Below, in pieces: positions 38,697-46,658 of a DNA stretch of 64,000 nucleotides. Made by a program: the position numbers and the translations under genes. Origin of the DNA: Nocardioides sp. zg-1228 (lineage in GTDB: Bacteria; Actinomycetota; Actinomycetes; Propionibacteriales; Nocardioidaceae); assembly GCF_017086465.1 (NCBI RefSeq), contig NZ_CP070961.1, positions 1,860,001-1,924,000 on the forward strand. The letters are read 5' to 3'. Each line of letters starts with the position of its first letter. The stretch's first letter is position 1. The notes beneath the pieces were generated by a model. It was given only the letters and a program-made list of their open reading frames with translations, did not search any database and was not told where the DNA came from.

Positions 38697-40211
38697 ATGA
38701 GCGTCTTCCGGACGAAGTCAGTCGAGCAGTCGATCGCCGAGACCGACGAGCCCGAGCACCGGCTGAAGAAGAACCTCGGCGTCCTCGACCTGATGGTGTT
38801 CGGTGTCGGGGTCATCATCGGCGCCGGCATCTTCGTCATCACCGGCACCGTGGCCAAGACCAACGCCGGCCCGGCGATCACCCTGGCCTTCGCGATCGCG
38901 GGCCTGGCCTGCGCGCTCGCCGCCCTCTGCTACGCCGAGTTCGCCTCGACGGTGCCCGTCGCGGGGAGCGCGTACACGTTCTCCTACGCCACGTTCGGCG
39001 AGCTGATCGCCTGGATCATCGGCTGGGACCTCGTGCTGGAGTTCACCATCGGGTCGGCGGCGCTCGCGACCAGCTTCTCCGGCTACTTCCAGGAGGTGTT
39101 CGACGGCACGTTCCTGGAGGTGCCGGCCTCGCTGGGCTCGGCCGCCGGCGGCACCATGGACCTCCCGGCGATCATCATCTCGCTGCTCGTGACGGTCGTG
39201 CTGATCGCCGGCATCAAGTTCTCCAGCGTGCTCAACCAGGTCGTCGTCGCCATCAAGCTGCTGGTCGTCGCGGCCGTCATCGTCTTCGGCATCAGCCACA
39301 TCGACACCGCCAACTACTCGCCGTTCATCCCGCCCTCGGAGCCGGCACCCGCGGGCGACGCCGGCTTCATGGACTCCTCCCTCATCAGCACCCTCCTCGG
39401 CATCGACCCGGCGGTGTACGGCGTGGCCGGCGTCATCGCCGCCGCGGCCACGGTCTTCTTCGCGTTCATCGGCTTCGACATCGTCGCGACGACCGCCGAG
39501 GAGACGCGCAACCCCCAGCGCGACATCCCGCGCGGCATCCTCGGGTCGCTGGCGATCGTCACGGTGCTCTACATGGCCGTCAGCCTGGTCGTCACCGGCA
39601 TGCAGAACTACCGCGACATCGACGAGAACGACGCCGCCCCGCTGGCGACGGCGTTCGACGCGGTCGGCATGGAATGGATGGGACGGCTCATCGCGATCGG
39701 CGCCTGCATCGGCCTGATCGTGGTCGTGATGATCCTGATGCTCGGCCAGACGCGCGTGGGGTTCGCCATGGCGCGCGACGGTCTCCTACCCCGACGCCTG
39801 GCGCGGGTCCACCCGAGGTTCGGGACGCCCTACATCTTCACCGCCATCACCGGCGTCGCCGTGGCCTGCCTGGGCGGGTTCGTCGACCTCGCCACCCTCG
39901 TCGAGATGGTCAACATCGGCACGCTGTTCGCGTTCGTGCTGGTCAGCGCGGGCGTCGTGGTGCTGCGCCGCCAGCGTCCCGACCTCCCGCGCGGCTTCCG
40001 GACGCCCGCCGCCCCGCTGGTCGCGAGCGTCTCGGTGCTGCTGTGCGGCTACCTGATGCTCAACCTCAAGGGCGACACCTGGGTCCGGTTCGTGGTGTGG
40101 ATGGCGATCGGCCTCGTCGTCTACTTCGCGTACGGCCGCACCCACTCCCGGCTCGGCCGCGGGGAGTACGACAAGCACGCCCGGCCGTCCGACACACCCT
40201 CCGGCGGCTGA
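38697..40211 (+). CDS. APC-family amino acid permease (CAT/YfnA-like)
   Basis: A 504-residue amino-acid permease with 12 or more transmembrane helices. The opening LGVLDLMVFGVGVIIGAGIFVITG carries the APC GxG motif of helix 1, and FAFIGFDIVATTAEETRNPQRDIP is the family signature in helix 6 and the following loop, as in cationic amino acid transporters. The substrate is likely one or more amino acids. TAGGTT ends 6 nt before ATG 38697; GTG one codon earlier is possible. The gene is monocistronic and ends at the second 32-bp repeat array. Confidence 0.9.
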   Translation: MSVFRTKSVEQSIAETDEPEHRLKKNLGVLDLMVFGVGVIIGAGIFVITGTVAKTNAGPAITLAFAIAGLACALAALCYAEFASTVPVAGSAYTFSYATFGELIAWIIGWDLVLEFTIGSAALATSFSGYFQEVFDGTFLEVPASLGSAAGGTMDLPAIIISLLVTVVLIAGIKFSSVLNQVVVAIKLLVVAAVIVFGISHIDTANYSPFIPPSEPAPAGDAGFMDSSLISTLLGIDPAVYGVAGVIAAAATVFFAFIGFDIVATTAEETRNPQRDIPRGILGSLAIVTVLYMAVSLVVTGMQNYRDIDENDAAPLATAFDAVGMEWMGRLIAIGACIGLIVVVMILMLGQTRVGFAMARDGLLPRRLARVHPRFGTPYIFTAITGVAVACLGGFVDLATLVEMVNIGTLFAFVLVSAGVVVLRRQRPDLPRGFRTPAAPLVASVSVLLCGYLMLNLKGDTWVRFVVWMAIGLVVYFAYGRTHSRLGRGEYDKHARPSDTPSGG

Positions 40212-40224
40212 CCCCACCCAGGCA

Positions 40225-40402
40225 CGAGTCGGCTCGTCCTGACCCCGAAATGGCGCCGAGTCGGCTCGTCCTGACCCCGAAATGGCGCCGAGTCGGCTCA
40301 TCCTGACCCCGAAATGGCGCCGAGTCGGCGCATCCTGACCTCGCAATGGTCAGGACGCGCCGACTCGACGTGTCAGGGGCGTCAGGACGCGCCGACTCGG
40401 CG
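40225..40402. repeat. 32-bp-period repeat array with head-to-head inversion (copy 2)
   Basis: Between convergent permease and beta-oxidation genes, units with core CGAGTCGGCTCRTCCTGACC start at 40225, 40257, 40289 and 40321 (exactly 32 bp apart; the fourth reads GGCGC). Two opposite-orientation units start at 40349 and 40381. The 12-bp filler CCGAAATGGCGC is also conserved here, unlike in copy 1 at 2817. Arms of the two orientations can pair. Nothing else is seen in this gap. Confidence 0.92.
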
Positions 40403-40419
40403 TGCTCGGCGTGTGCCGC

Positions 40420-42504
40420 TCAGTGGAACCGCTTGCCGGTCACCTTCTCCGAGATGCCCTGGACGTCGAGCATGAAGGTGAGCCCGCCGTTCCAGAAGGA
40501 GAACCCGGCGCCGGTGATCATCGCCAGGTCGATGTCCTGCGGGGCCGCGACGACGCCCTCGTCGAGCATCAGGCGCGCCTCCTCGGCGAGCCCGGAGAGG
40601 GCCGCCACGCGCAGCTCCTCCTTGGTCAGCTCGACCGGAGACGCCGGCTGCTCCTGCAGGGCCTTGATCTCCGGGTCGATGGAGAGGTCGGGCAGGTAGA
40701 ACGAGGTCTTCTTCTCCGCCACGACCCGCTCCAGGAGCGGCGAGACGTAGAAGCGGTCGGGGAACGCTCCGGCCAGGGTCTCGTTGTTGTGCAGCGCGAT
40801 CGCCGGGCCGACGAGGCCGAGCAGCATGAACGGCGGCATCGGGGCGATGCCGGCGAACGCGGCGTCCGCGGTCTCGATCGGGGTGCCGGCGTCGACCGCC
40901 TTGGCGACCTCGCCCAGGAAGCGGCCGAGGAGGCGGTTGACGATGAACGACGGGCTGTCCTTGACCAGGATCGAGGTCTTCTTCAGCGCCTTGCCGGTCG
41001 CGAACGCGGTGGCCAGGGTGGCGTCGTCGGTGGCGTCGCCCTTCACGATCTCCAGCAGCGGCATGACCGCGACCGGGTTGAAGAAGTGGAAGCCCACGAC
41101 CCGCTCGGGGTGCTGGAGGTCGGCCGCCATCTCGGTGATCGACAGCGAGGAGGTGTTGGTCGCCAGCACGCACTCGGGCGAGACGACCTTCTCGACGTCG
41201 GCGAAGACCGTCTTCTTGATCGCCATCTCCTCGAAGACGGCCTCGATCACGAAGTCGGCGTCACCGAAGGCGACCTGCTTGTCGGTCTCACCCGTGACCA
41301 GCGCCTTGTGCCGGTTGGCCTTGTCCTGGTTGATCCGGCCCTTGGCGAGGAGCTTGTCGATCTCGGCGTGGACGTAGGCCACGCCCTTGTCGGCACGCTC
41401 CTGGTCGAGGTCGGTCAGCACGACCGGCACCTGCAGGCGACGGACGAACAGCAGCGCGAGCTGGCTGGCCATCAGGCCGGCGCCGACGATGCCGACCTTC
41501 GTCACCGGACGGGCGAGCGACCGGTCGGGCGCCCCGGCAGGCCGCTTGGCGCGCTTCTGCACGAGGTCGAACGAGTAGAGCGAGGCGAGCAGCTCGGCGG
41601 TCCTCGACAGCTCCTCGAGGGCGTCGTCCTCGGCCGCGAAGCCGGTGTCGCGGTCGCTGTCGCGCGCCGCGGCGATGAGCTCGACGGCCTTCGCGGCGGC
41701 AGGGGACGCGCCGCCGGTCTTGGCCGCGACGATGCCCCGGGCGCGCTCGATCGCGGCGTCCCAGGCCTCGCCCCGGTCGACCTCTGGGCGCTCGACGACG
41801 GTCTCGCCACGTACGACGGACGCGGCCCACAGCAGCGACTGCTCCAGGAAGTCGGCACCGCCGAACACCGCGTCGGCCAGCCCGAAGTCGTAGGCCGCCT
41901 GGCCGCCCAGCGTCCTGCCCTGGTTGAGCGGGTTCTCGACGATCAGCGTGACGGCCTTGTCGGCACCGACCAGGTTGGGCACCAGCCAGGCGCCGCCCCA
42001 GCCGGGGACCAGGCCGAGCATGACCTCGGGCAGGCCGAGGGCCGGCGCGGAGTCCATGACGGTGCGGTAGGTGCAGTGCAGGGCCACCTCGAGGCCGCCG
42101 CCGAGGGCGAGGCCGTTGACGAGGCCGAACGACGGCTTGCCGCCGTCCTGCAGCTTGCGGAACACCGCGTGGCCGAGCTCGCCGACGGTGCGTACGGCGT
42201 CGGGTCCGCCGCCCTGGATGGCGGTGAGGTCGGCGCCGGCCGCCAGGATGAACGGCTTGCCCGTCACCGCGATCGCGTCGATCGTCTCGTCGGCCAGGGC
42301 CGCGTCGATCGCCTCGTTGAGGGCGAGCAGCGACGCCGGCCCGAACGTGTTGGGCTTGGTGTGGTCCTCGCCGTTGTCGAGGGTGATCAGCCCGAACGTC
42401 ACGCCCGGCAGCGCCACCGTGCGCAGGTGGGCGCGGGTCACGCGCTCGGCGTCGGAGACGATCGCCTGCGCGCGCTCGTAGATGCTGGTGTCGTGCGTGC
42501 TCAC
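40420..42504 (-). CDS. Multifunctional enoyl-CoA hydratase / 3-hydroxyacyl-CoA dehydrogenase (FadB/FadJ-like)
   Basis: A 694-residue beta-oxidation enzyme. The N-terminal crotonase domain (about residues 30-270) has the oxyanion-hole segments AAGADLTAIQ and NGLALGGGLEVALHC. The NAD-binding 3-hydroxyacyl-CoA dehydrogenase domain starts near residue 325 with VGIVGAGLMASQLALLF, and the catalytic His is in VGFHFFNPVAVMPLLEI. Two C-terminal helical domains complete it. GTG 42504 overlaps the thiolase stop (GTGA); longer readings cross the thiolase gene in another frame. With the thiolase it forms the full hydratase-dehydrogenase-thiolase set. Confidence 0.94.
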   Translation of the reverse strand: MSTHDTSIYERAQAIVSDAERVTRAHLRTVALPGVTFGLITLDNGEDHTKPNTFGPASLLALNEAIDAALADETIDAIAVTGKPFILAAGADLTAIQGGGPDAVRTVGELGHAVFRKLQDGGKPSFGLVNGLALGGGLEVALHCTYRTVMDSAPALGLPEVMLGLVPGWGGAWLVPNLVGADKAVTLIVENPLNQGRTLGGQAAYDFGLADAVFGGADFLEQSLLWAASVVRGETVVERPEVDRGEAWDAAIERARGIVAAKTGGASPAAAKAVELIAAARDSDRDTGFAAEDDALEELSRTAELLASLYSFDLVQKRAKRPAGAPDRSLARPVTKVGIVGAGLMASQLALLFVRRLQVPVVLTDLDQERADKGVAYVHAEIDKLLAKGRINQDKANRHKALVTGETDKQVAFGDADFVIEAVFEEMAIKKTVFADVEKVVSPECVLATNTSSLSITEMAADLQHPERVVGFHFFNPVAVMPLLEIVKGDATDDATLATAFATGKALKKTSILVKDSPSFIVNRLLGRFLGEVAKAVDAGTPIETADAAFAGIAPMPPFMLLGLVGPAIALHNNETLAGAFPDRFYVSPLLERVVAEKKTSFYLPDLSIDPEIKALQEQPASPVELTKEELRVAALSGLAEEARLMLDEGVVAAPQDIDLAMITGAGFSFWNGGLTFMLDVQGISEKVTGKRFH

Positions 42505-43730
42505 TTGGTCTCTCCCGTCGAGTCGGAGCTGCTGGAGCCGGCGCCGGTCCAGTGCGGGTTCTCCCAGATCACGGTGCCGCCCATGCCGATGCCGATGCAC
42601 ATGGTCGTGAGGCCGTAGCGGACCTCGGGACGCTCCTCGAACTGGCGCGCCAGCTGGTTCATCAGGCGTACGCCGGAGGAGGCCAGCGGGTGGCCCATCG
42701 CGATCGCGCCGCCGTAGGGGTTGACCCGCGGGTCGTCGTCGGCGATGCCGTAGTGCTCGAGGAATGCGAGCACCTGCACGGCGAACGCCTCGTTGACCTC
42801 GAACGCGTCGATGTCGTCGATGGTGAGACCGGCGAGCCTGAGCGCCTTCTCGGTCGCCGGGATCGGGCCGGCGCCCATCACCTCGGGCTCGACGCCGACG
42901 AAGGCGTAGGTGACCAGGCGCATCTTCACCGGGAGGCCGAGCTCGCGCGCGGTCTCCTCGTCGGCGAGCAGCGCGGCGGTGGCGCCGTCGTTGATGCCGG
43001 CGGCGTTGCCCGCGGTCACGTTGCCGTGGGAGCGGAAGGGGGTCTTGAGCCCGGCGAGCGACTCCATGGTCGTCTCGGGCCGCATCGGCTCGTCGAGCGT
43101 GGCCAGGCCCCAGCCCGCCTCGGCGGAGCGGGTCGCGACCGGCACCAGGTCGGGCTGGATCTTGCCGGCGTCGTAGGCGGCCTTGGTCTTCTGCTGGCTG
43201 CGCACGGCGTACTCGTCGACGCGCTGCTTGGTGATCGTGGGGTAGCGGTCGTGCAGGTTCTCCGCGGTCTTGCCCATCACGAGCGCGTCGGGGTCGACGA
43301 TCCGCTCCGAGAGGATGCGCGGGTTGGGGTCGACGCCCTCGCCCATGGGGTGGCGGCCCATGTGCTCGACGCCGCCGGCGATCGCGACGTCGTAGGCACC
43401 GAAAGCGATGCCGGACGCGGTGTTGGTGACGGCGGTCATCGCGCCCGCGCACATGCGGTCGATGGAGTAGCCGGGCACGCTCTGCGGCAGTCCGGCGAGG
43501 AGGGCGGCGGTGCGCCCGATCGTCAGGCCCTGGTCGCCGATCTGGGTGGTGGCGGCGACGGCCACCTCGTCGACGCGCTCGGGCGGCAGCGACGGGTTGC
43601 GGCGCATCAGCTCGCGGATGCACTTGATGACGAGGTCGTCGGCCCGCGTCTCGGCGTACTGGCCCTTGGCCTTGCCGAACGGGGTGCGTACGCCGTCGAC
43701 GAAGACGACCTCACGCTGTGGTCGGGACAC
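42501..43730 (-). CDS. fadA: Acetyl-CoA C-acyltransferase (thiolase, FadA-like)
   Basis: A 409-residue thiolase that releases acetyl-CoA from 3-ketoacyl-CoA. Landmarks are the nucleophilic Cys in IDRMCAGAMTAV, VNEAFAVQVLAFLEHYG, the NPYGGAIAMGHPLASSG His, and the second active-site Cys in TTMCIGIGMGG. It leads an operon with the FadB-like gene. A 16-bp palindrome, 40 bp upstream of the ATG, is a likely operator for a fatty-acid-responsive repressor. Confidence 0.95.
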   Translation of the reverse strand: MSRPQREVVFVDGVRTPFGKAKGQYAETRADDLVIKCIRELMRRNPSLPPERVDEVAVAATTQIGDQGLTIGRTAALLAGLPQSVPGYSIDRMCAGAMTAVTNTASGIAFGAYDVAIAGGVEHMGRHPMGEGVDPNPRILSERIVDPDALVMGKTAENLHDRYPTITKQRVDEYAVRSQQKTKAAYDAGKIQPDLVPVATRSAEAGWGLATLDEPMRPETTMESLAGLKTPFRSHGNVTAGNAAGINDGATAALLADEETARELGLPVKMRLVTYAFVGVEPEVMGAGPIPATEKALRLAGLTIDDIDAFEVNEAFAVQVLAFLEHYGIADDDPRVNPYGGAIAMGHPLASSGVRLMNQLARQFEERPEVRYGLTTMCIGIGMGGTVIWENPHWTGAGSSSSDSTGETK

Positions 43731-43769
43731 TGGCTACTCCCAGGCTCTCAGTGGACAGGGTGAGACCAC

Positions 43770-43785
43770 GTTACCCTTGGGTAAC
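43770..43785. promoter_or_regulatory. Operator palindrome upstream of fadA
   Basis: GTTACCC-TT-GGGTAAC: perfect 7-bp half-sites, 40 bp from the fadA ATG and 66 bp from the divergent PAC2 gene. The form fits a TetR-family fatty-acid regulator site; the regulator gene is not in the window. Confidence 0.7.
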
Positions 43786-43850
43786 AACGCCTGCCCATCA
43801 TCGGCGGGTGTGTGTCGGGTCACGAGGTCGCACTCACTAGGCTCCTGCTC

Positions 43851-44813
43851 ATGGCCGAACGACTCGTGCACATCGTCGACGACGCCGAGCTGTCGATGCC
43901 GGCCGACGCCGGCGACCTCACGCTCGTCGTCGTCCTCACCGGATTCCTCGACGCCGGCAAGTCCGCCGAGCTCGCCGCGCGCCACCTCGCCGGGCTGACG
44001 GAGGGCAAGGTCGTGGCGACCTTCGACGTCGACTCGCTGCACGACTACCGCGCGCGCCGCCCGCCCGTGACGTTCATCCGCGACCACTACACCGACTACG
44101 AGGCGCCCCGGCTGGTGGTCCGCGCGATGCGCGACACCGGCGGTACGCCGTTCCTGCTGCTCGCCGGCCCCGAGCCCGACATCCGGTGGGAGGGCTTCGC
44201 CCGCGCCGTGCGGGAGGTCGTGGAGCGCTTCGGCGTCTCGCGGGTGGTCAGCATGGGCGCCGTGCCGATGGCGGTGCCGCACACCCGGCCGATCGCCATC
44301 ACGCCGCACGCCAACCGCCCCGACCTCGTCCCGGGCGAGAGCCCGTGGCAGGGCGAGCTGCGGGTCCCGGCCAGCGCGCAGGCGCTGCTGGAGATCCGGC
44401 TGGGGGAGTGGGGCGTCGACGCGCTCGGCTTCGTCGCGCACATCCCGCACTACCTCGCCCAGATGGAGTACCCCCAGGCCGCCCTGGTGCTGCTCGAGCA
44501 CCTCGAGATCGGCGGCCACCTCACCATCGACCTCACCGAGCTCCGCGAGGCCGCCGAGATCACCATGACCGAGGTCGACCGCTACCTCGCCAGCCACGAC
44601 GAGGTCGGCGAGGTGGTGCGTGGCCTGGAGCAGCAGTACGACTCCTTCCGCGAGGCCGAGGCGAGCGGGTCGTCCCTGCTGGCCGGCGACGGCCCGCTGC
44701 CCACCGGCGAGGAGATCGGCAGCGCGTTCGAGGCGTTCCTGGCCAACCTCGACGGCGACCCCAAGGACGACTCCGGCTCGCGCGACGACGACCCCGGCTG
44801 GGACGGCCGCTGA
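43851..44813 (+). CDS. PAC2 family protein (proteasome assembly chaperone-like)
   Basis: A 320-residue PAC2-family protein: LTLVVVLTGFLDAGKSAELAARHL at the N-terminus, the phosphorylase-like core FLLLAGPEPDIRWEGFARAV, and VVSMGAVPMAVPHTRPI. Actinobacterial PAC2 proteins are conserved; their link to the proteasome is by homology to the eukaryotic chaperone and is unproven here. The C-terminus is acidic and disordered. TAGGCT ends 7 nt before the ATG (leaderless). The tesB start overlaps its stop by one base. Confidence 0.87.
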   Translation: MAERLVHIVDDAELSMPADAGDLTLVVVLTGFLDAGKSAELAARHLAGLTEGKVVATFDVDSLHDYRARRPPVTFIRDHYTDYEAPRLVVRAMRDTGGTPFLLLAGPEPDIRWEGFARAVREVVERFGVSRVVSMGAVPMAVPHTRPIAITPHANRPDLVPGESPWQGELRVPASAQALLEIRLGEWGVDALGFVAHIPHYLAQMEYPQAALVLLEHLEIGGHLTIDLTELREAAEITMTEVDRYLASHDEVGEVVRGLEQQYDSFREAEASGSSLLAGDGPLPTGEEIGSAFEAFLANLDGDPKDDSGSRDDDPGWDGR

Positions 44814-45679
44814 TGGCCGGCAGCGCCGCGGAGCTCACCGCGCTCCTCGACCTCGAGCAGCTCGAGGTGGACCTCTACCGGGGTGCCCAGGCCGACACCG
44901 AGCGGCAGCGGGTGTTCGGCGGCCAGGTCGCGGCCCAGGCCGTCGTGGCCGCCACCCGCAGCGTCGAGAGCACCTTCGTGATGCACTCGATGCACTCCTA
45001 CTTCCTGCGCCCCGGCGACACCACGGTGCCGATCGTCTACGACGTCGAGCGCATCCGCGACGGCCGCTCGTTCGTCACCCGGCGCGTCTCTGCGCGCCAG
45101 CACGGGCGGGCGATCTACTACATGACCGCCGACTTCCAGGTGGTCGAGCCCGGCCTCGAGCACCAGGACCGGATGCCCGAGGTGCCGACCCCGGAGCAGG
45201 GGATGCCGCTGTCGGAGCTCGCACGCGGCCTGTCGCCCGGCGCCGTCGGGCAGTGGGAGCGCGAGTGGGCGGCGCTCGATATCCGCCACGTCGGCATGAC
45301 GGGGATGGGGATCCCCGAGGACCCGGACCAGCCGGCCCGCGCCCGGCTCTGGATCAAGGTCGACGGCGACCTCGGCGACGACGTCACGACGCAGCAGGCG
45401 GCGTTCACCTACGCCAGCGACCTGACGCTGCTCGGCGCGACCCTGGTCCCGCACGGCATCCACATCGGCTCGCCCCGCCTCCAGCCCGCCTCGCTCGACC
45501 ACACGATCTGGTTCCACCGTCCCTTCCGCGCCGACGACTGGTGGCTCTACGACCAGTTCGCGCCGTTCGCCGGGGGAGCGCGCGGGCTCGCCCTGGCGCG
45601 GGTGTTCTCGCGGACGGGTGAGCTCGTCGCGACCGTCGCCCAGGAGGGCCTGATCCGGCTGCGCGACGACCGCGCCTAG
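44813..45679 (+). CDS. tesB: Acyl-CoA thioesterase II
   Basis: A 288-residue double-hotdog thioesterase that hydrolyses acyl-CoA to free acid and CoA. N-terminal hotdog: QRVFGGQVAAQAVVAA and MHSMHSYFLRPGD. C-terminal hotdog: LWIKVDGDLGDD and SLDHTIWFHRPFRADDWWLYDQ, containing the conserved Asp of the D/Q/T catalytic set. It is translated directly after the PAC2 gene (TGATG junction) and lies among beta-oxidation and hydratase genes, consistent with fatty-acid turnover. Confidence 0.94.
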   Translation: MAGSAAELTALLDLEQLEVDLYRGAQADTERQRVFGGQVAAQAVVAATRSVESTFVMHSMHSYFLRPGDTTVPIVYDVERIRDGRSFVTRRVSARQHGRAIYYMTADFQVVEPGLEHQDRMPEVPTPEQGMPLSELARGLSPGAVGQWEREWAALDIRHVGMTGMGIPEDPDQPARARLWIKVDGDLGDDVTTQQAAFTYASDLTLLGATLVPHGIHIGSPRLQPASLDHTIWFHRPFRADDWWLYDQFAPFAGGARGLALARVFSRTGELVATVAQEGLIRLRDDRA

Positions 45680-45711
45680 CCCGATCCGCGGTGCGGCGCG
45701 CCGTCGCCGAT

Positions 45712-45799
45712 GGTTCATCAAGGTATGTCGCTGGACCGGCACTTCCCTCGATCAATTGAGGCCGGGAAGTGCGGGTTGCCCTGCATACCTTGATGAACC
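45712..45799. repeat. Nested inverted-repeat element (element B)
   Basis: A perfect 16-bp inverted repeat, GGTTCATCAAGGTATG (45712-45727) and CATACCTTGATGAACC (45784-45799), encloses a second one, GCACTTCCC (45739-45747) and GGGAAGTGC (45764-45772). The 88-bp unit is AT-richer than its surroundings and fills the gap between convergent tesB and the dehydratase, ending 1 bp before the latter's stop. It may terminate transcription both ways, but the composition suggests a small mobile or REP-like element. Confidence 0.85.
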
Positions 45800-45800
45800 G

Positions 45801-46658
45801 TCAGGCGGGGGAGGTCCGGCCGAGCAGGTGCGGGGACCCGTCGGTCGGGTTGGTCAGCGCCAAGGTCCAGCCGTGGTCGTCGTGGCGCGCGGCGTAGGCC
45901 ACGGTGGCGGGCAGCAGCACCGGCTTCTTGAACGCAGCCTCGACCGTCACGGCCGCCGGGAGCCGGTTCTCGATCGCGGCCACCGACCGGGCGAGCGTCC
46001 ACATGCCGTGGGCGATCTGGCGCGGGAACCCCAGTGCCCGCGCCGGCAGGGCGTGCAGGTGGATCGGGTTGGCGTCGCCTGACACCCCGGCGTACGTGCG
46101 CCCGAGGCCGGCGGGCAGCCGCCACTCGACGCCTCCGCTGGGCGGGTCCGGGACCTGCAGGCCGGGTGCGGGCTCGCCGGGGACGGACGCCCCGCGGCGG
46201 AGGTAGGTGGAGGTGGACTCCCACGCGCTGCCGTCGTCGCCGGAGACCGTGGTGGTGAAGTCGAGCAGCACGCCCCTCGCGTGCGGTCGCGGCCGGCCCA
46301 CCGCTGTGGCGACGTCGAGGCGCTCACCCACCGCGACCTCACGGCGCGCGGTGATGCTGTTCGCCACGTGCACCATCCCGATAGCGGCGTAGGGGAACGC
46401 CCGGTCGGTCATGATCGCCACGTGCAGCGGGAACGCCAACAGGTGCGGGTACGTGACGGGCACGACGTCGCGGCGGGGGAAGCCGCACACGTCGGCGTAC
46501 GCGTCGACGCGGGCCCGCTCGACGACCACGCCGCCACGGCTGCGGGCCAGGCCGCTGAACTCGCCGACGTCGCCCTTGCGGATGCCGGGCAGCCGGTTGA
46601 CGAGCGGCACCGCCGGGAGCGCGGCGCGCACCAGCGCGGCGACCGAGTCGCCCGCCAT
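45801..46658 (-). CDS. MaoC-like (3R)-hydroxyacyl dehydratase (HtdX-like)
   Basis: A 285-residue double-hotdog dehydratase. The C-terminal hotdog has the hydratase-2 motif YAGVSGDANPIHLHALPARALGFPRQIAHGMW with catalytic Asp and His. The N-terminal hotdog lacks it. It should interconvert 3-hydroxyacyl and enoyl thioesters. It is the last gene in the fabG4-like operon (one-base TGATG overlap), in the same order as htdX-fabG4 with divergent fadA2 in M. tuberculosis (Rv0241c-Rv0243). ATG 46658 is used; the longer reading lies within fabG4. Confidence 0.9.
   Translation of the reverse strand: MAGDSVAALVRAALPAVPLVNRLPGIRKGDVGEFSGLARSRGGVVVERARVDAYADVCGFPRRDVVPVTYPHLLAFPLHVAIMTDRAFPYAAIGMVHVANSITARREVAVGERLDVATAVGRPRPHARGVLLDFTTTVSGDDGSAWESTSTYLRRGASVPGEPAPGLQVPDPPSGGVEWRLPAGLGRTYAGVSGDANPIHLHALPARALGFPRQIAHGMWTLARSVAAIENRLPAAVTVEAAFKKPVLLPATVAYAARHDDHGWTLALTNPTDGSPHLLGRTSPA

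Noticed and set aside
45712..45799. Integron attC site
   Set aside because: Nested inverted repeats and size fit loosely, but the conserved RYYYAAC and GTTRRRY ends are missing and no integrase or cassette gene is present.
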